DNA of 64,000 bases from Rhytidiadelphus loreus (taxonomy: Eukaryota > Streptophyta > Bryopsida > Hypnales > Hylocomiaceae): NCBI GenBank assembly GCA_947034895.1, contig OX344764.1, positions 4,898,001 to 4,962,000 on the forward strand, written 5' to 3'. Under the pieces are notes generated by a model. It was not told the origin of the DNA. It was given only the letters and a program-made list of their open reading frames with translations, and ran no database searches. Positions 22,946 through 32,590 of the stretch are shown here, one piece after another. The position numbers and the translations under genes were made by a program. Every line of letters starts with the position of its first letter. Position 1 is the first letter of the stretch.

Positions 22946-25582
22946 ATGGGAGACACTGGAGGGGCTCCTTCGGGAGCCCAAGCCAACATGGAGGCCATAT
23001 TTGGTGCCTTGGCGATGTTTATGGAGCAGCAGCAGAGAGGACACCCTGGTGGTCAAGGGGCTACCAAAGCTTTGAAGGGTGTCGTTGATAAGTGTGGAAG
23101 ATTTGACGGAAAGAACATCACAAAGTTCTTGAGATCATACGTTTGTGAAATGGAGGTGCATCAAGTGTCAGAAGACCGCATGATGCAAACGTTCAGCTTG
23201 GCAGTTATTCCTGAGATTCGTGAAAGAGTTGAAGAAATTCGAGGAGATGCTGCAAACGTGGTCTCGTGGTTGATGTTTGAGGAAAGACTACGGGACGAGT
23301 ATTTTGACGAAGACTCAGAAAGAATGACCAAGAGGTCTTTTCTCGATTGGATCGAACAACGGCCTGGGAATAATATGGGCCCAAATGAGTTGCTTCGAGA
23401 CTTTGAGAAGAAATACAATCAACTACCTTTGGCAGAAAGACGCCTTCTTGATACTAGGAAGGCTGAGCTCTTTTTGCAAGCAGCTGATGATGCTTTGGAG
23501 GATAGACTTCTCTTACTTCTTGGTGATCGAACCACTGAAGGAGGTTTCACAAACGATTGGAGAAGAGTAGAGGAGACTGTCACTCTTGTCGCAAAGCAAC
23601 GGAGGGTGAGATCTAGAGGTGTATCTGGACATATGGATGTTGTACCCGTACCAGTTACAACAACTCCAAAAACATCACTTGCGCCTACACCTTCAACATC
23701 AACTTCAAAGAAATCCAAAACAGTTGATGAAGGTGCTCTTGATGAACTGATCAAAGGCATTCGAGATCTGAGAGTAGAAATGAGCGAGTTGAAGAAGGTA
23801 CGAGGAGTTCAATCATCAGATGGTGCAAAAACATTTACAAGAAGATGCATTTTTTGCGATGAAGAAGAGAGCCACAGTCTTCGAGGTTGTAAACCTTATG
23901 ATGAAGCTCTGAAAGAAGGCACAGTTGTTTTTAAGGATGGAAAAATTCATGATGCAGCCACAAACTTGCCTCTAAACACTAACTTTGGCAAAGGAGGGAT
24001 GAAGAAGATCCTTGAAGACAAGATGGGGAGATCTAGTGGTCTACATGCCAAAGGTGTTGAAACGTTTCACGTAGAGGTGGAACAACAAGAAGTTGAGGCT
24101 TTGAAGGCTCCAGCTCTTGAGATTTTACGAAGAGGAGCTCAAGCCATCCGAAAGGCAACTGGTTGGGAAGATCCTGTTGATGCGGTTAGCATCAGAGCCT
24201 TTTTGGGAGAGATTCAAGGCAATAGTATGGAACAAGATGTCGTCGTTGAAGAGAAACGAGGGCGACCTATTGAAGAAGATGATGTGGAAGAGCCATTATC
24301 TAAAAGAAAACCTCATGGGCTCAAAGAAGGTGAAAAGGGAGAAGGTCCTGCTGCTCATACCCGACAGAGGCATGGGAAATCGCCTACTTTTGTTCATCCA
24401 GGAGATGAACCACTTCCTAAGGAGATGTGGGAAGGTACAAGCCATGATAAGAAAGGGAAGGAAAAAGAAGATTCAAACAAAGGCAAGGGCAAAGCACCAG
24501 CTTACAAACTGCAATCGGACATTGAATCTTCAATTGACATGAAGGGCATTCTAGAAGAGAGAATTCTAGATGCCAAGATTGAGTTTACATTGAGAGAAGC
24601 TCTTGGTATTGCCAAGAAAGATTTTCACGAGCTTATCATTGATGTCATCAAGAGGAAGAGGCAGATGACAGCTGAGACAGTTATGGTACAAGCGTTGGAT
24701 ACTCGCATGACAAAAGATGAAGAGACTGAGATCAGTCAAGTGTTTTCTATGATGTGCGATCCAATGTTTGAGGCATGTGAGGATGAAACTTACGAAGATG
24801 CAGAAGAGTTTTTTTCTGACGAAGAGTATTTTTCTACTGAAGAATATTTTACCGATGAGGAAGAAGAGGGAGAAGAAGATTTGTACACTTGTACTTGTGG
24901 ACGTATGAGTTGTGAGAAGAATGATATTTCCAAAGGTGAATGCTCTATGGAATGTCAAGATGTGATGGAGAAGGAATTTGAGGGGGTGAAAGACTCTCAT
25001 TCAACATACAATAAAAAGATTGAGATGGAGGCAAATACCTATGAATGTGCAATTGTTCATAGGATGGAAGGAGAGATTGAAGAGCAAATGGATTACCTTC
25101 ATCCATTTTGGGCAAGAGCCACCACCGAAACTCGTGTTAAGTTGGGGGAGTTGGATGAGTCCATTTTGGCTCTTGTAGATCATGGATCCGAGATTAATAT
25201 TATGTCTCGAAAGATTTACGAGAGTGGCAAATGGCCAATTGACAGAAATCATGGTTGGGTGATGAGGGCTGCCAACAATGGGCGAGGAGAGTTGTATGGG
25301 ACATGCCCAGCTGTACCAACAAAAATTGGAGATGTAGAAGTGAAGCAAAACTTCTTTGTGCAAAACTATGGAGTTTATCCAATAATTTTGGGTCAGCCAT
25401 ACATTACAGCATCGAGAATGGAGACAAAGGTGCTAGATGATGGGTCTCATTATGCTCGAATTCGGAGTTGTGATGGAAAAAAGTCGGTACAGTTTCTTAC
25501 CGTGAAGCCCAACAACGAAAGACACCGAGCTCAACTTAGAGAAGGACCTTTGCCTACTTCTCTAGACTTTATGGATTTTTGA
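22946..25582 (+). CDS. Gag-protease polyprotein of the LTR retrotransposon (878 aa)
   Basis: ORF1 starts at an ATG in good context (GACGATGGG), 53 nt after the LTR. Residues about 35-230 resemble a retrotransposon Gag capsid region. A variant zinc knuckle lies at Cys301, Cys304, His310 and Cys315 (CX2CX5HX4C, one residue longer than the usual CX2CX4HX4C). A very acidic, Glu/Asp/Phe-rich segment spans about residues 609-648. A retropepsin-like aspartic protease follows with LVDHGSEINIMS around Asp745, having DHG where DTG or DSG is usual, and a downstream ILGQPYI block. It therefore makes capsid, RNA-binding protein and protease, with the protease fused to Gag rather than to Pol. It ends TGA at 25580, overlapping the open frame of ORF2. 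Confidence 0.9.
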   Translation: MGDTGGAPSGAQANMEAIFGALAMFMEQQQRGHPGGQGATKALKGVVDKCGRFDGKNITKFLRSYVCEMEVHQVSEDRMMQTFSLAVIPEIRERVEEIRGDAANVVSWLMFEERLRDEYFDEDSERMTKRSFLDWIEQRPGNNMGPNELLRDFEKKYNQLPLAERRLLDTRKAELFLQAADDALEDRLLLLLGDRTTEGGFTNDWRRVEETVTLVAKQRRVRSRGVSGHMDVVPVPVTTTPKTSLAPTPSTSTSKKSKTVDEGALDELIKGIRDLRVEMSELKKVRGVQSSDGAKTFTRRCIFCDEEESHSLRGCKPYDEALKEGTVVFKDGKIHDAATNLPLNTNFGKGGMKKILEDKMGRSSGLHAKGVETFHVEVEQQEVEALKAPALEILRRGAQAIRKATGWEDPVDAVSIRAFLGEIQGNSMEQDVVVEEKRGRPIEEDDVEEPLSKRKPHGLKEGEKGEGPAAHTRQRHGKSPTFVHPGDEPLPKEMWEGTSHDKKGKEKEDSNKGKGKAPAYKLQSDIESSIDMKGILEERILDAKIEFTLREALGIAKKDFHELIIDVIKRKRQMTAETVMVQALDTRMTKDEETEISQVFSMMCDPMFEACEDETYEDAEEFFSDEEYFSTEEYFTDEEEEGEEDLYTCTCGRMSCEKNDISKGECSMECQDVMEKEFEGVKDSHSTYNKKIEMEANTYECAIVHRMEGEIEEQMDYLHPFWARATTETRVKLGELDESILALVDHGSEINIMSRKIYESGKWPIDRNHGWVMRAANNGRGELYGTCPAVPTKIGDVEVKQNFFVQNYGVYPIILGQPYITASRMETKVLDDGSHYARIRSCDGKKSVQFLTVKPNNERHRAQLREGPLPTSLDFMDF

Positions 25583-28500
25583 AATGCACACGTGGGGAGA
25601 GGGGAGCCACGGGTGCAAAAAGATCAACGTCCTTTGAGTTCCCCGATGTACATAGTATTGGATGTGGATTTTTGAGTATGGGAGAGTGTGGTTTTGTGAG
25701 CTTCACAAGCGTGAAGAATCTAAACCCTATATATAAAAGGGTTGTAGGAAAAACGGAGAAAAAGTTAAAAAAGATGAAGGTGATTTCAGATGATGATCAT
25801 ATATCTGGAGTATTTGAAGAAGAAGGCATGGCAAATGACATATTACAAGTTTTGCATGCCTTACATATCGATGGAGAAGAAATTCGAGACAGTGAAGTTG
25901 TAGTTGAAATTCATACCAAGTCATTGTATGATGAAGTGATGGAGATAGTATCAAAGGTTGATGAGTTTCAGAGCTACGGATTGAAACATGAGGCCATGGT
26001 GAATACCAAATACAAAACTGTGGCCAAGAAAGTTAAGCCAGTAGCAACTCAATTACCTTTTGATACCGATGACCATATCAGACAAGCGGAGAAGGAACCG
26101 GGTCTCAGAGAAGCAAAGAAGATCGGGCACAAATTTACAGAAGAGACTTTGAAAACATTGAAGATAGGAGGGGATAATTTCTTGACTGAGTTGGAGAGGA
26201 AGAAGTTTCAAAACATGCTTTTTAAGCATGGGAAGGCTTTTGCTTCTTCACCGGATGAGATTGGATGCGTTCAACCTGGTATAATAGCACCAATGGTAAT
26301 TTTCACGGTACCACATGTACCTTGGGATTTAAAACCAATTCCGGTGCCACGAGCTCTACTTCCTAAATTGGTTGAATTGCTCAAAGAGAAGATGCGCATG
26401 GGCATTCTTGAACCTTCGATGGCTCCATATTCTAATCGATGGTTTACTGTACCAAAAAAGTCTGGAGCATTAAGGTTCATTCAAGACATGCAACCGGCAA
26501 ATGGAGTAACAATCAGAAACAAAGGTTCGGGACCTATTGTTGATGAAGTGGCAGAAGCGTTTGCGGGGCACGCTATTTATTCCATTGGAGATCTATACTC
26601 TGGTTATGATCAATTTCAATTAGCTGCTGAGAGCAGAGATTTGACGACCATGAAGACTCCACTTGGATTGGTTAGAATGTGTACATTGCCTCAAGGTGCT
26701 ACAAACTCAGTGGCACACATGCAAAATGCCATGAATCAAATCTTACGAGATTTTGTACCTAAGAAGACAATACCTTTTGTGGATGACATTCCCATAAAAG
26801 GTTGCGAGGAAGTTGTCAAAGACTTGACTATTCAAGATGATGGATGTAGAGCATTTGTCAATGATCATATTGATGATGTAGAGAAAATCTTGACGAGACT
26901 CGAAGAAGTGGACTTGACGCTTTCTATTGAAAAATCAAAGTTTGGAGTTGAGGAGATTCTGGTAGTTGGCCATTTATGCGGACGATATGGAAGAAAACCT
27001 AACCCTGAGAAAGTGGATGCTATTGGAAGAATGAAGGCCTGTAGCAATGTCACCGAAGTAAGGAGGTTTCTAGGAGCATGCGTCTTCTATCAGATTTGGA
27101 TTCCCCATTTTGCTCACATATCAGAACCTCTTTACAAATTATTGAGGAAAAGAAACAAATTTGTGTGGCAACGTGAGCAAGATATAGTCATGGAGGAGTT
27201 GAAGAAGACTTTGAAATCACCACCGCTTCTAAAACAAGTTGATTATGAAAGCGGTAGACCAGTGATTATAACCGTTGATACAAGTCCGATAGCCATTGGA
27301 TGGGCCGTTGGACAAGATGATGCAGAAGGGAGAAGATTTGCCATTCGATTTGGAGCTAGAATTCTTACAGAACGGCAAAGAGCTTATCCGCAAGTGAAAC
27401 GAGAACTTTGGGGAGCGCTTACAGCGCTAAAAGCAGACAGAAACTACTTGATTGGAGCCAATGTCATATTGGAGACTGATTGCTTACCCCTACTTGGTAT
27501 GATAGCCAATTGTTCTTCACCGGATATTGCTATGCTTCGGTGGATTGCATACATCAAATCTCTTAATCCAGTTTTGGTGCACATTGCTGGAAAGCAAAAT
27601 TCACTAGCAGACATGCTTTCAAGAGCCAGATATTTTAATGAAGAAGAGATGATGGCTCATGAAGATTGTGAAGAACTTTTAGACGGTGGCTATGTATTAG
27701 CTACAGACGGAGAGAGCTCTGCTAATGAAGTCTTACCATTCAATGAAGAATTATACGAAGGCAGGTTGAAAGAGATTGGCCTTTACTTGAGTACATTGAA
27801 GAGACAAGAAGGTTGGATGGATAAGACATACAAAGATATAAGGCATCAATCTTATGGATATCTTTTGAGGGACGGATTTCTGTGGAAGAGGGCGAAAAGA
27901 AGAGATGAAATGCCGTTGAGAGTGGTTGGAGATTCCGAGACCAAATCCAAGGTTCTTCAAGAGTTTCATGATACACTTTGGGCTGGTCATAGAGGAGTTT
28001 GGGCTACATATACCAAGATCAAAGAGCGTTATTGGTGGAAGGGGTTGTACAAAGACATTGAGGAGTTTGTTGCTTCATGCTCTGTGTGCCAATTGCAATC
28101 TAAAATTCGGCATAGAGATGAGTTACATCCGACATATCCGCCTTCCATTCATTTTCGATGGATGATTGATCTAGTTGCCATGCCGTCAGCAATGTGGGGC
28201 ATGAAGTATCTCGTTTTGGCTAGAGAAGAATTGTCAAACTTTGTGGAGGGAAGAGCTCTTCGAACCAAAACAACAGAAAATATCTGCCGTTTTATACTCG
28301 AAGATATTTTCAGTCGATATGGGAGTATTGGTGGAATGAGAGCAGACAGAGGAGAATTGAATGCAGCTGAGGCAAAGGATTTCTTCAACAGATATGGCGT
28401 TAAATTGAAGTTAACAACAGCTTATAATCCAGAGGCCAATGGCAAAATTGAGAGAGGTCATCCTCCTATTATTCAAGCATTGGTTAAAGCATGTAGAGGA

Positions 28501-29160
28501 AGGCCTAATGTTTGGCCTAAACTACTTCCATTTGCTCTATGGGCTGACAGAACTACACATAGTTCAGTCACTGGATATATGCCTGTAGAACTTATGCATG
28601 GCCATAAACCCATATTGCCTGCAGAGGAATTTGTTCCTTCATGGATATTTTTGTCGTGGGAGGATGGTATCAGCACAGAGAGATTGCTTGAGCTTCGTAT
28701 TCAACAACTTGAGAGGTTGCCAGAAGACCATCAAATTGCATTGGAGAAGTTGAAATCTGCGCGGCTACACAACAAAGAAAGGTTTGACAGAACTCATCGA
28801 TTGAGGGCAAGAAAAATTAAAGAAGGAGATTGGGTGTTGGTGTTCGATAGCACATTAGAACATCAACACAGTACAGTGAGGAAGTTTGCCCGGAGATGGT
28901 TTGGACCTTATGTGGTAGTGACAGTACACAACAACGCCACATATTCGCTTCGAGAATTAGATGGAACTCCTTTGAGAATTCCTATTGCTGGCAAACGTAT
29001 CAAAATGTTTCGGAGAAGAGATGGAGAAATTTACAATGAAGATTTGAATGCTTTTTTACCTTTATCCCAGAATCAAGAGACGGAAGAAGAGGAGACCGAA
29101 ATCGTAGTAGATGACCAGGAGGATTCAACTTGGCACATACCGGAGGATGTGCAGGTTTAG
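25540..29160 (+). CDS. Pol: reverse transcriptase-RNase H-integrase
   Basis: The open frame runs from 25540 (after a stop at 25537) to a TAG at 29158. It has no ATG near its beginning, so it is probably made by -1 frameshifting from ORF1. Numbering residues from the TTG at 25579: RT has the DLYSGYDQ and LPQGATNS blocks and a catalytic FVDD at 400-403. RNase H has Asp567 (TVDTSPIAIGW), an ELWGAL Glu and SLADMLSR. Integrase has an HHCC zinc site (His797 to Cys834 and Cys837) and catalytic Asp864, Asp923 and Glu958. A GPY module lies at 1109-1111 and there is no chromodomain. All catalytic residues are present, so the protein looks functional. The stop codon abuts the polypurine tract. Confidence 0.93.
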   Translation, partial: RRTFAYFSRLYGFLKCTRGERGATGAKRSTSFEFPDVHSIGCGFLSMGECGFVSFTSVKNLNPIYKRVVGKTEKKLKKMKVISDDDHISGVFEEEGMANDILQVLHALHIDGEEIRDSEVVVEIHTKSLYDEVMEIVSKVDEFQSYGLKHEAMVNTKYKTVAKKVKPVATQLPFDTDDHIRQAEKEPGLREAKKIGHKFTEETLKTLKIGGDNFLTELERKKFQNMLFKHGKAFASSPDEIGCVQPGIIAPMVIFTVPHVPWDLKPIPVPRALLPKLVELLKEKMRMGILEPSMAPYSNRWFTVPKKSGALRFIQDMQPANGVTIRNKGSGPIVDEVAEAFAGHAIYSIGDLYSGYDQFQLAAESRDLTTMKTPLGLVRMCTLPQGATNSVAHMQNAMNQILRDFVPKKTIPFVDDIPIKGCEEVVKDLTIQDDGCRAFVNDHIDDVEKILTRLEEVDLTLSIEKSKFGVEEILVVGHLCGRYGRKPNPEKVDAIGRMKACSNVTEVRRFLGACVFYQIWIPHFAHISEPLYKLLRKRNKFVWQREQDIVMEELKKTLKSPPLLKQVDYESGRPVIITVDTSPIAIGWAVGQDDAEGRRFAIRFGARILTERQRAYPQVKRELWGALTALKADRNYLIGANVILETDCLPLLGMIANCSSPDIAMLRWIAYIKSLNPVLVHIAGKQNSLADMLSRARYFNEEEMMAHEDCEELLDGGYVLATDGESSANEVLPFNEELYEGRLKEIGLYLSTLKRQEGWMDKTYKDIRHQSYGYLLRDGFLWKRAKRRDEMPLRVVGDSETKSKVLQEFHDTLWAGHRGVWATYTKIKERYWWKGLYKDIEEFVASCSVCQLQSKIRHRDELHPTYPPSIHFRWMIDLVAMPSAMWGMKYLVLAREELSNFVEGRALRTKTTENICRFILEDIFSRYGSIGGMRADRGELNAAEAKDFFNRYGVKLKLTTAYNPEANGKIERGHPPIIQALVKACRGRPNVWPKLLPFALWADRTTHSSVTGYMPVELMHGHKPILPAEEFVPSWIFLSWEDGISTERLLELRIQQLERLPEDHQIALEKLKSARLHNKERFDRTHRLRARKIKEGDWVLVFDSTLEHQHSTVRKFARRWFGPYVVVTVHNNATYSLRELDGTPLRIPIAGKRIKMFRRRDGEIYNEDLNAFLPLSQNQETEEEETEIVVDDQEDSTWHIPEDVQV
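25576..25582 (+). other. Candidate -1 ribosomal frameshift site
   Basis: Five T residues (25576-25580) run straight into the TGA stop of ORF1. A -1 slip of the Phe codon TTT here would continue into ORF2. The two open frames overlap for only 43 nt (25540-25582), so any slip must occur in that stretch. It is not a canonical X XXY YYZ heptamer; stop-codon-adjacent slippage or reinitiation are alternatives. Confidence 0.5.
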
Positions 29161-29170
29161 AGGGGGTGAA
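29159..29170 (+). other. Polypurine tract
   Basis: AGAGGGGGTGAA lies directly before the 3' LTR TG, the expected plus-strand primer position. One T interrupts it, and it shares bases with the pol TAG. Confidence 0.75.
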
Positions 29171-31186
29171 TGTCGCACTGTAAATGCGTACATAGTGTAA
29201 AAATGCATAGTAATACATTATTTCCATAGATTTGATTTTAATAATATAAAAATAAAGATGACATCATCCTTAGTAGCTTCAAGATGACGCCTTCTCACAA
29301 TGACATGAGCCATCTATATAAGAATAGGTTATCATCTTAGAATGCCACCAAACTTGAAGTAGTTTCTTTATTGTATGTTATAGATTTCAGTATGTCGAAT
29401 TGGAGGGTTTTTTCTGAGTCTCAGGATGAGGAGCCTCTACCAGAATCGGAGTTTGAGTTTTCGTTATCTCAACTACCGGCTCAACCTCTTCAACCGCTAG
29501 GTCTTTCATTATCGCACGAGCGTCCTCAAGATGAATCTGGGCCTTCTCGACCGCCAAAGCAACCCCGTGTGGAGCAACGATGGCACGGGAACCTACAGCG
29601 TGGAGCTCGAGCACTAGTGATCCTGTTGCAGGTTGGGTGTGTTGAACCTGGTACCCAAGAAGTGACATTCGAAGGGAGTTTTGAAGGTCTTAACGACGAT
29701 CAATACTATTGTATGGTCAGGCCTATTAAAGGGAGTCGCGGTCACCAACGATGGTTAGAAGGGCCGGTCAATCCCTTGACAAAGGTGGATCGTGTTGAGT
29801 TTGTTGCTACTACCATCAAGCGAATTCTCAAGTTCTTGAAGATGGAGTGAAGTTTCTTTGAAGACTTTAGTTTTTTACCTTTGAGAAGACATTTATTTTA
29901 TGTTAGTTGTTTGTAGATTTCATTTTGGGTGTTGAAAATAGAGAAAGAAAAGATAGAAAGGAATTAATGAAATAGTTTTCCTTCTAGGTGAACTTGAAGT
30001 GAATTTTCTTTCTAAGATAAAGATAAAGAGATAGTTGTGGGGTCAAATAAGGGCTCAATTATTGATGTGAGAGCTTTGGGAGTGAGTTAGGGGCTGACCC
30101 CACTTGTTTGTGTGGTTAGAGTAGAGATAAGGTGGAGAAAAAAGGGAACACTATTCACCTTCTCTCCCGTTGTGAGTTTAGAAAGGCCCGAATGTTTGAG
30201 GGCTCATTGTGTTGTGAATTTGAAGTATTTTGAAATGAAATTTGGAGGTGTTGTGTATCATGGTGTGTAGTTTTCAAATTGATCTCACTTGCTTGATTTG
30301 GAGTTGTGAAGCAAAAGTTGTGCTAGTTTGAGTGGAGGGAGGTTTGTTGCCTTTAAAATTAAGAGGCAGAGACTTCGACCGACCATAAAAGACGGACAGG
30401 TTCTTGTTTTGCCATGAAATTTGGAGGGAGTGTAGGAAATTGTGTTAGCTTTTCATGAAGCTATCATTCGTTCTATTTGGAGTTTGTATGAGAAAGTTGT
30501 GAGTGTGGAAGCGAAGGAAGGTCTGCTGCCTTTCCCTTCTCAAGGCCGAAACTTTGGATGGCCATAGAGGTTGGACAGAGTCTTAGAATTGTATGAAATT
30601 TGGAGGAGAAGTAGATGATTGTTTTAGCTTTCCGAAAAGCTATCATTTAGTTCATTTGGAGTTATAGATCAACAAAGACACTCATCCAAAGATCAGCTTG
30701 GGAGTTGGAGTTGAAGGAGTTGGAAGACTTGTGTGTTTGTGTGTGTGTGGCTTGTGGCTTTGTAAATTTCATTTTATTGTTGCGGGCAGTTTGGTTCACA
30801 CCAATACTAGCCTCATTTGGTGTTGTGGATGCGACGAAGTGGGGTTAATTGCCCACATGGTCGAGACTTTTATGTTGTTCCCACTGGTGAGGCAAGTTTG
30901 TTGGTCACCGTGGGTTTGAAATTTAGGATCCAATCCCTCGGACGGCTCAGCTCGTGGTCTGGCCGTCCCGTTTTACACGTCCGAAGCCCGTGGTTTCTTA
31001 TCACCCTACCTTAACCCTTGGCCTATTTAGAAACACAACAGGATAGGACAACGAGTAGTAGTTTGAAGATTTGAAGACTCGAAGATTTGAAGATTCGACA
31101 AGTTACAATTTATTTCATTCCCGAGCCATTTCTAGTCGCAGCCAGAATCCTCGTGATTTCCCGAGGCAAACTCTCTCTACACGACA
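29171..31186 (+). repeat. 3' LTR
   Basis: Identical to the 5' LTR except for three transitions, all in its last 130 bp. It follows directly on the polypurine tract and ends CGACA before the GCGT target duplicate. It carries the second copy of the LTR ORF (29392-29850). Confidence 0.95.
29392..29850 (+). CDS. ORF inside the 3' LTR, second copy
   Basis: Identical to 21098-21556 through LTR duplication. Transcription from this LTR would drive the ORF into the flanking hAT relic rather than into Gag. Confidence 0.4.
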   Translation: MSNWRVFSESQDEEPLPESEFEFSLSQLPAQPLQPLGLSLSHERPQDESGPSRPPKQPRVEQRWHGNLQRGARALVILLQVGCVEPGTQEVTFEGSFEGLNDDQYYCMVRPIKGSRGHQRWLEGPVNPLTKVDRVEFVATTIKRILKFLKME

Positions 31187-31190
31187 GCGT
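31187..31190. repeat. Target-site duplication GCGT, right
   Basis: This is the right-hand copy of the 4-bp duplication. The sequence that follows resumes the hAT transposase reading frame broken at 20876. Confidence 0.85.
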
Positions 31191-31640
31191 TCTAATGGAT
31201 GCTTATAGACAGGGGAAAAAACTTGGGTGTGGTAGTGACAAACTACTACTCACACCTTTGATCAACTGTGACCTACTTATGTCACAAAGAGGTTTATTCA
31301 AAATGTGCATGAAATCTAATGCTTGAGCAGCAATGCTTCCTCCATTTGATGTCAATCCGCTCACAAAGGTCTAGAGGGTTTGGGATGGGAACAACAATTT
31401 GACAAAAAACTTCTTAGAATTCATTAAACTGGCGGAGATAGTTGTAACACATGTTATAGGCTTCGTGGAGGATGAGAGGACTTTCTCCTCCATTTCCTTT
31501 CTCAAATCAAAGTTAAGAGCCACCTTGGTAGACAATTTAGAAGTTGTAGTAGGGATGTACTCTCAAAAAAAAAATTCCTTGGAGAGTTTTCCTTACCAAC
31601 AGGTGTTTGAGGAGTAGGTGAAGGCAGGAAATAGGGGGCG
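31187..31640 (+). pseudogene. hAT transposase relic, C-terminal dimerisation part
   Basis: The frame resumes with LMDAYRQGKKLGCG, then a stop (31324). The next piece (31399-31617) has FIKLAEIVVTH and VEDERTFSSISFLKSKLR, the hallmark of the hAT C-terminal dimerisation domain (S-x-ER-x-FS type). The LTR retrotransposon separates it from its 5' part by 10.3 kb. I could not find clear hAT terminal repeats or an 8-bp duplication. Confidence 0.75.
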
Positions 31641-32289
31641 TTACTTGTCCCATGCCTAGTCATTGGTTCAAGTGTGAATTGAATCCTAATATGGTTTTTA
31701 GAGAATGTAGGTTAGCTCTAAAGGTTTTGGTATTATAAGAGCTTCATTTTGGTAATGTAGGAGCTCCATTAGTTGATCTTCTTATTTTTGTTCATTCCGT
31801 CACTTGCTTGATTTTGTAGTAAAACTTGACCTTGTAGGGTCTACTATCTTGCATGACTGCCATAGATATTTGCAGTTGTTTTTCACTAAGTTTCTGATTC
31901 CTACCAATTGTCTACTTCAAACTTGTTTACATGTTCATTGGCTTTTAGATGTAGTTTATAACATGTTTCCTTCCTGTTGCGAATCCCGGGCCAAATATTT
32001 TCTATCATCAACTATTATGTCTTTATGATTTACTTGGGCTGTGAAGTTTCTTTGCCATATCAGTTTTTCATTAGTGGGATATTGTGCACTCTTTGTATGC
32101 CTAACTTTTGCTAAATTACTTGATCTTGAATGTTTGTGCACATTCTGACTTAACCATTGGAGTGTCTATGTACAGGTTTTGTGCGGTCTGTAGAAAAGCT
32201 ATTGTTTCTTTCTTTGTTTGTACACATTCTTATTTGAGGCATCAAAGTGTGTGTGTGTGCAGGTCCCGTGTGGTAGGTAGCACTAGTAG

Positions 32290-32590
32290 AAAATGATGTC
32301 CAGATCAACAGAAAATCATCAACTTTTTGTTAATTTGAGCATTGTATCGACCATTTTCACAATTTTTTGTTGATTTGGCACAAGGTAACAAAATGGTTAC
32401 AATTTTTTGTTAATTTTGGTAACACAATGTCCAAATGAACAAAACTATGAACACTTTTTTTTTCATATTCACAAGTTTTTGTTGATTTGGCACGAGCAAC
32501 AAAATGGTCAATTTTTTTTGTTGATTTTAGTAGTCCAATGTCCAAATCAACAACATAATCAACACTTTTTTGTTTATTTAGACTTACAAA
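32290..32590. repeat. Degenerate tandem repeat, three units
   Basis: Units marked by ATGTCCAAATCAAC-like cores at 32295, 32426 and 32537, with shared TTTTTTGTTGATTT segments. Unit length 111-131 bp. Confidence 0.55.

Larger units (their letters stand above)
20877..31186 (+). mobile_element. Complete Ty3/gypsy LTR retrotransposon
   Basis: The 10,310-bp element has two 2016-bp LTRs that begin TGTCG and end CGACA. It is flanked by a GCGT direct duplication (20873-20876 and 31187-31190). The internal order is Gag-zinc knuckle-protease, then RT-RNase H-integrase, the order of the Ty3/gypsy group. There is no chromodomain; the C-terminus has a GPY-type module. The LTRs differ by only three C/T transitions (22765/31059, 22858/31152, 22867/31161), about 0.15%, so insertion is recent. 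No stop or frameshift disrupts either main ORF apart from the programmed-looking ORF1/ORF2 junction. The element sits inside a hAT transposase relic whose reading frame continues across the target site when the element and one target copy are disregarded. Confidence 0.95.
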
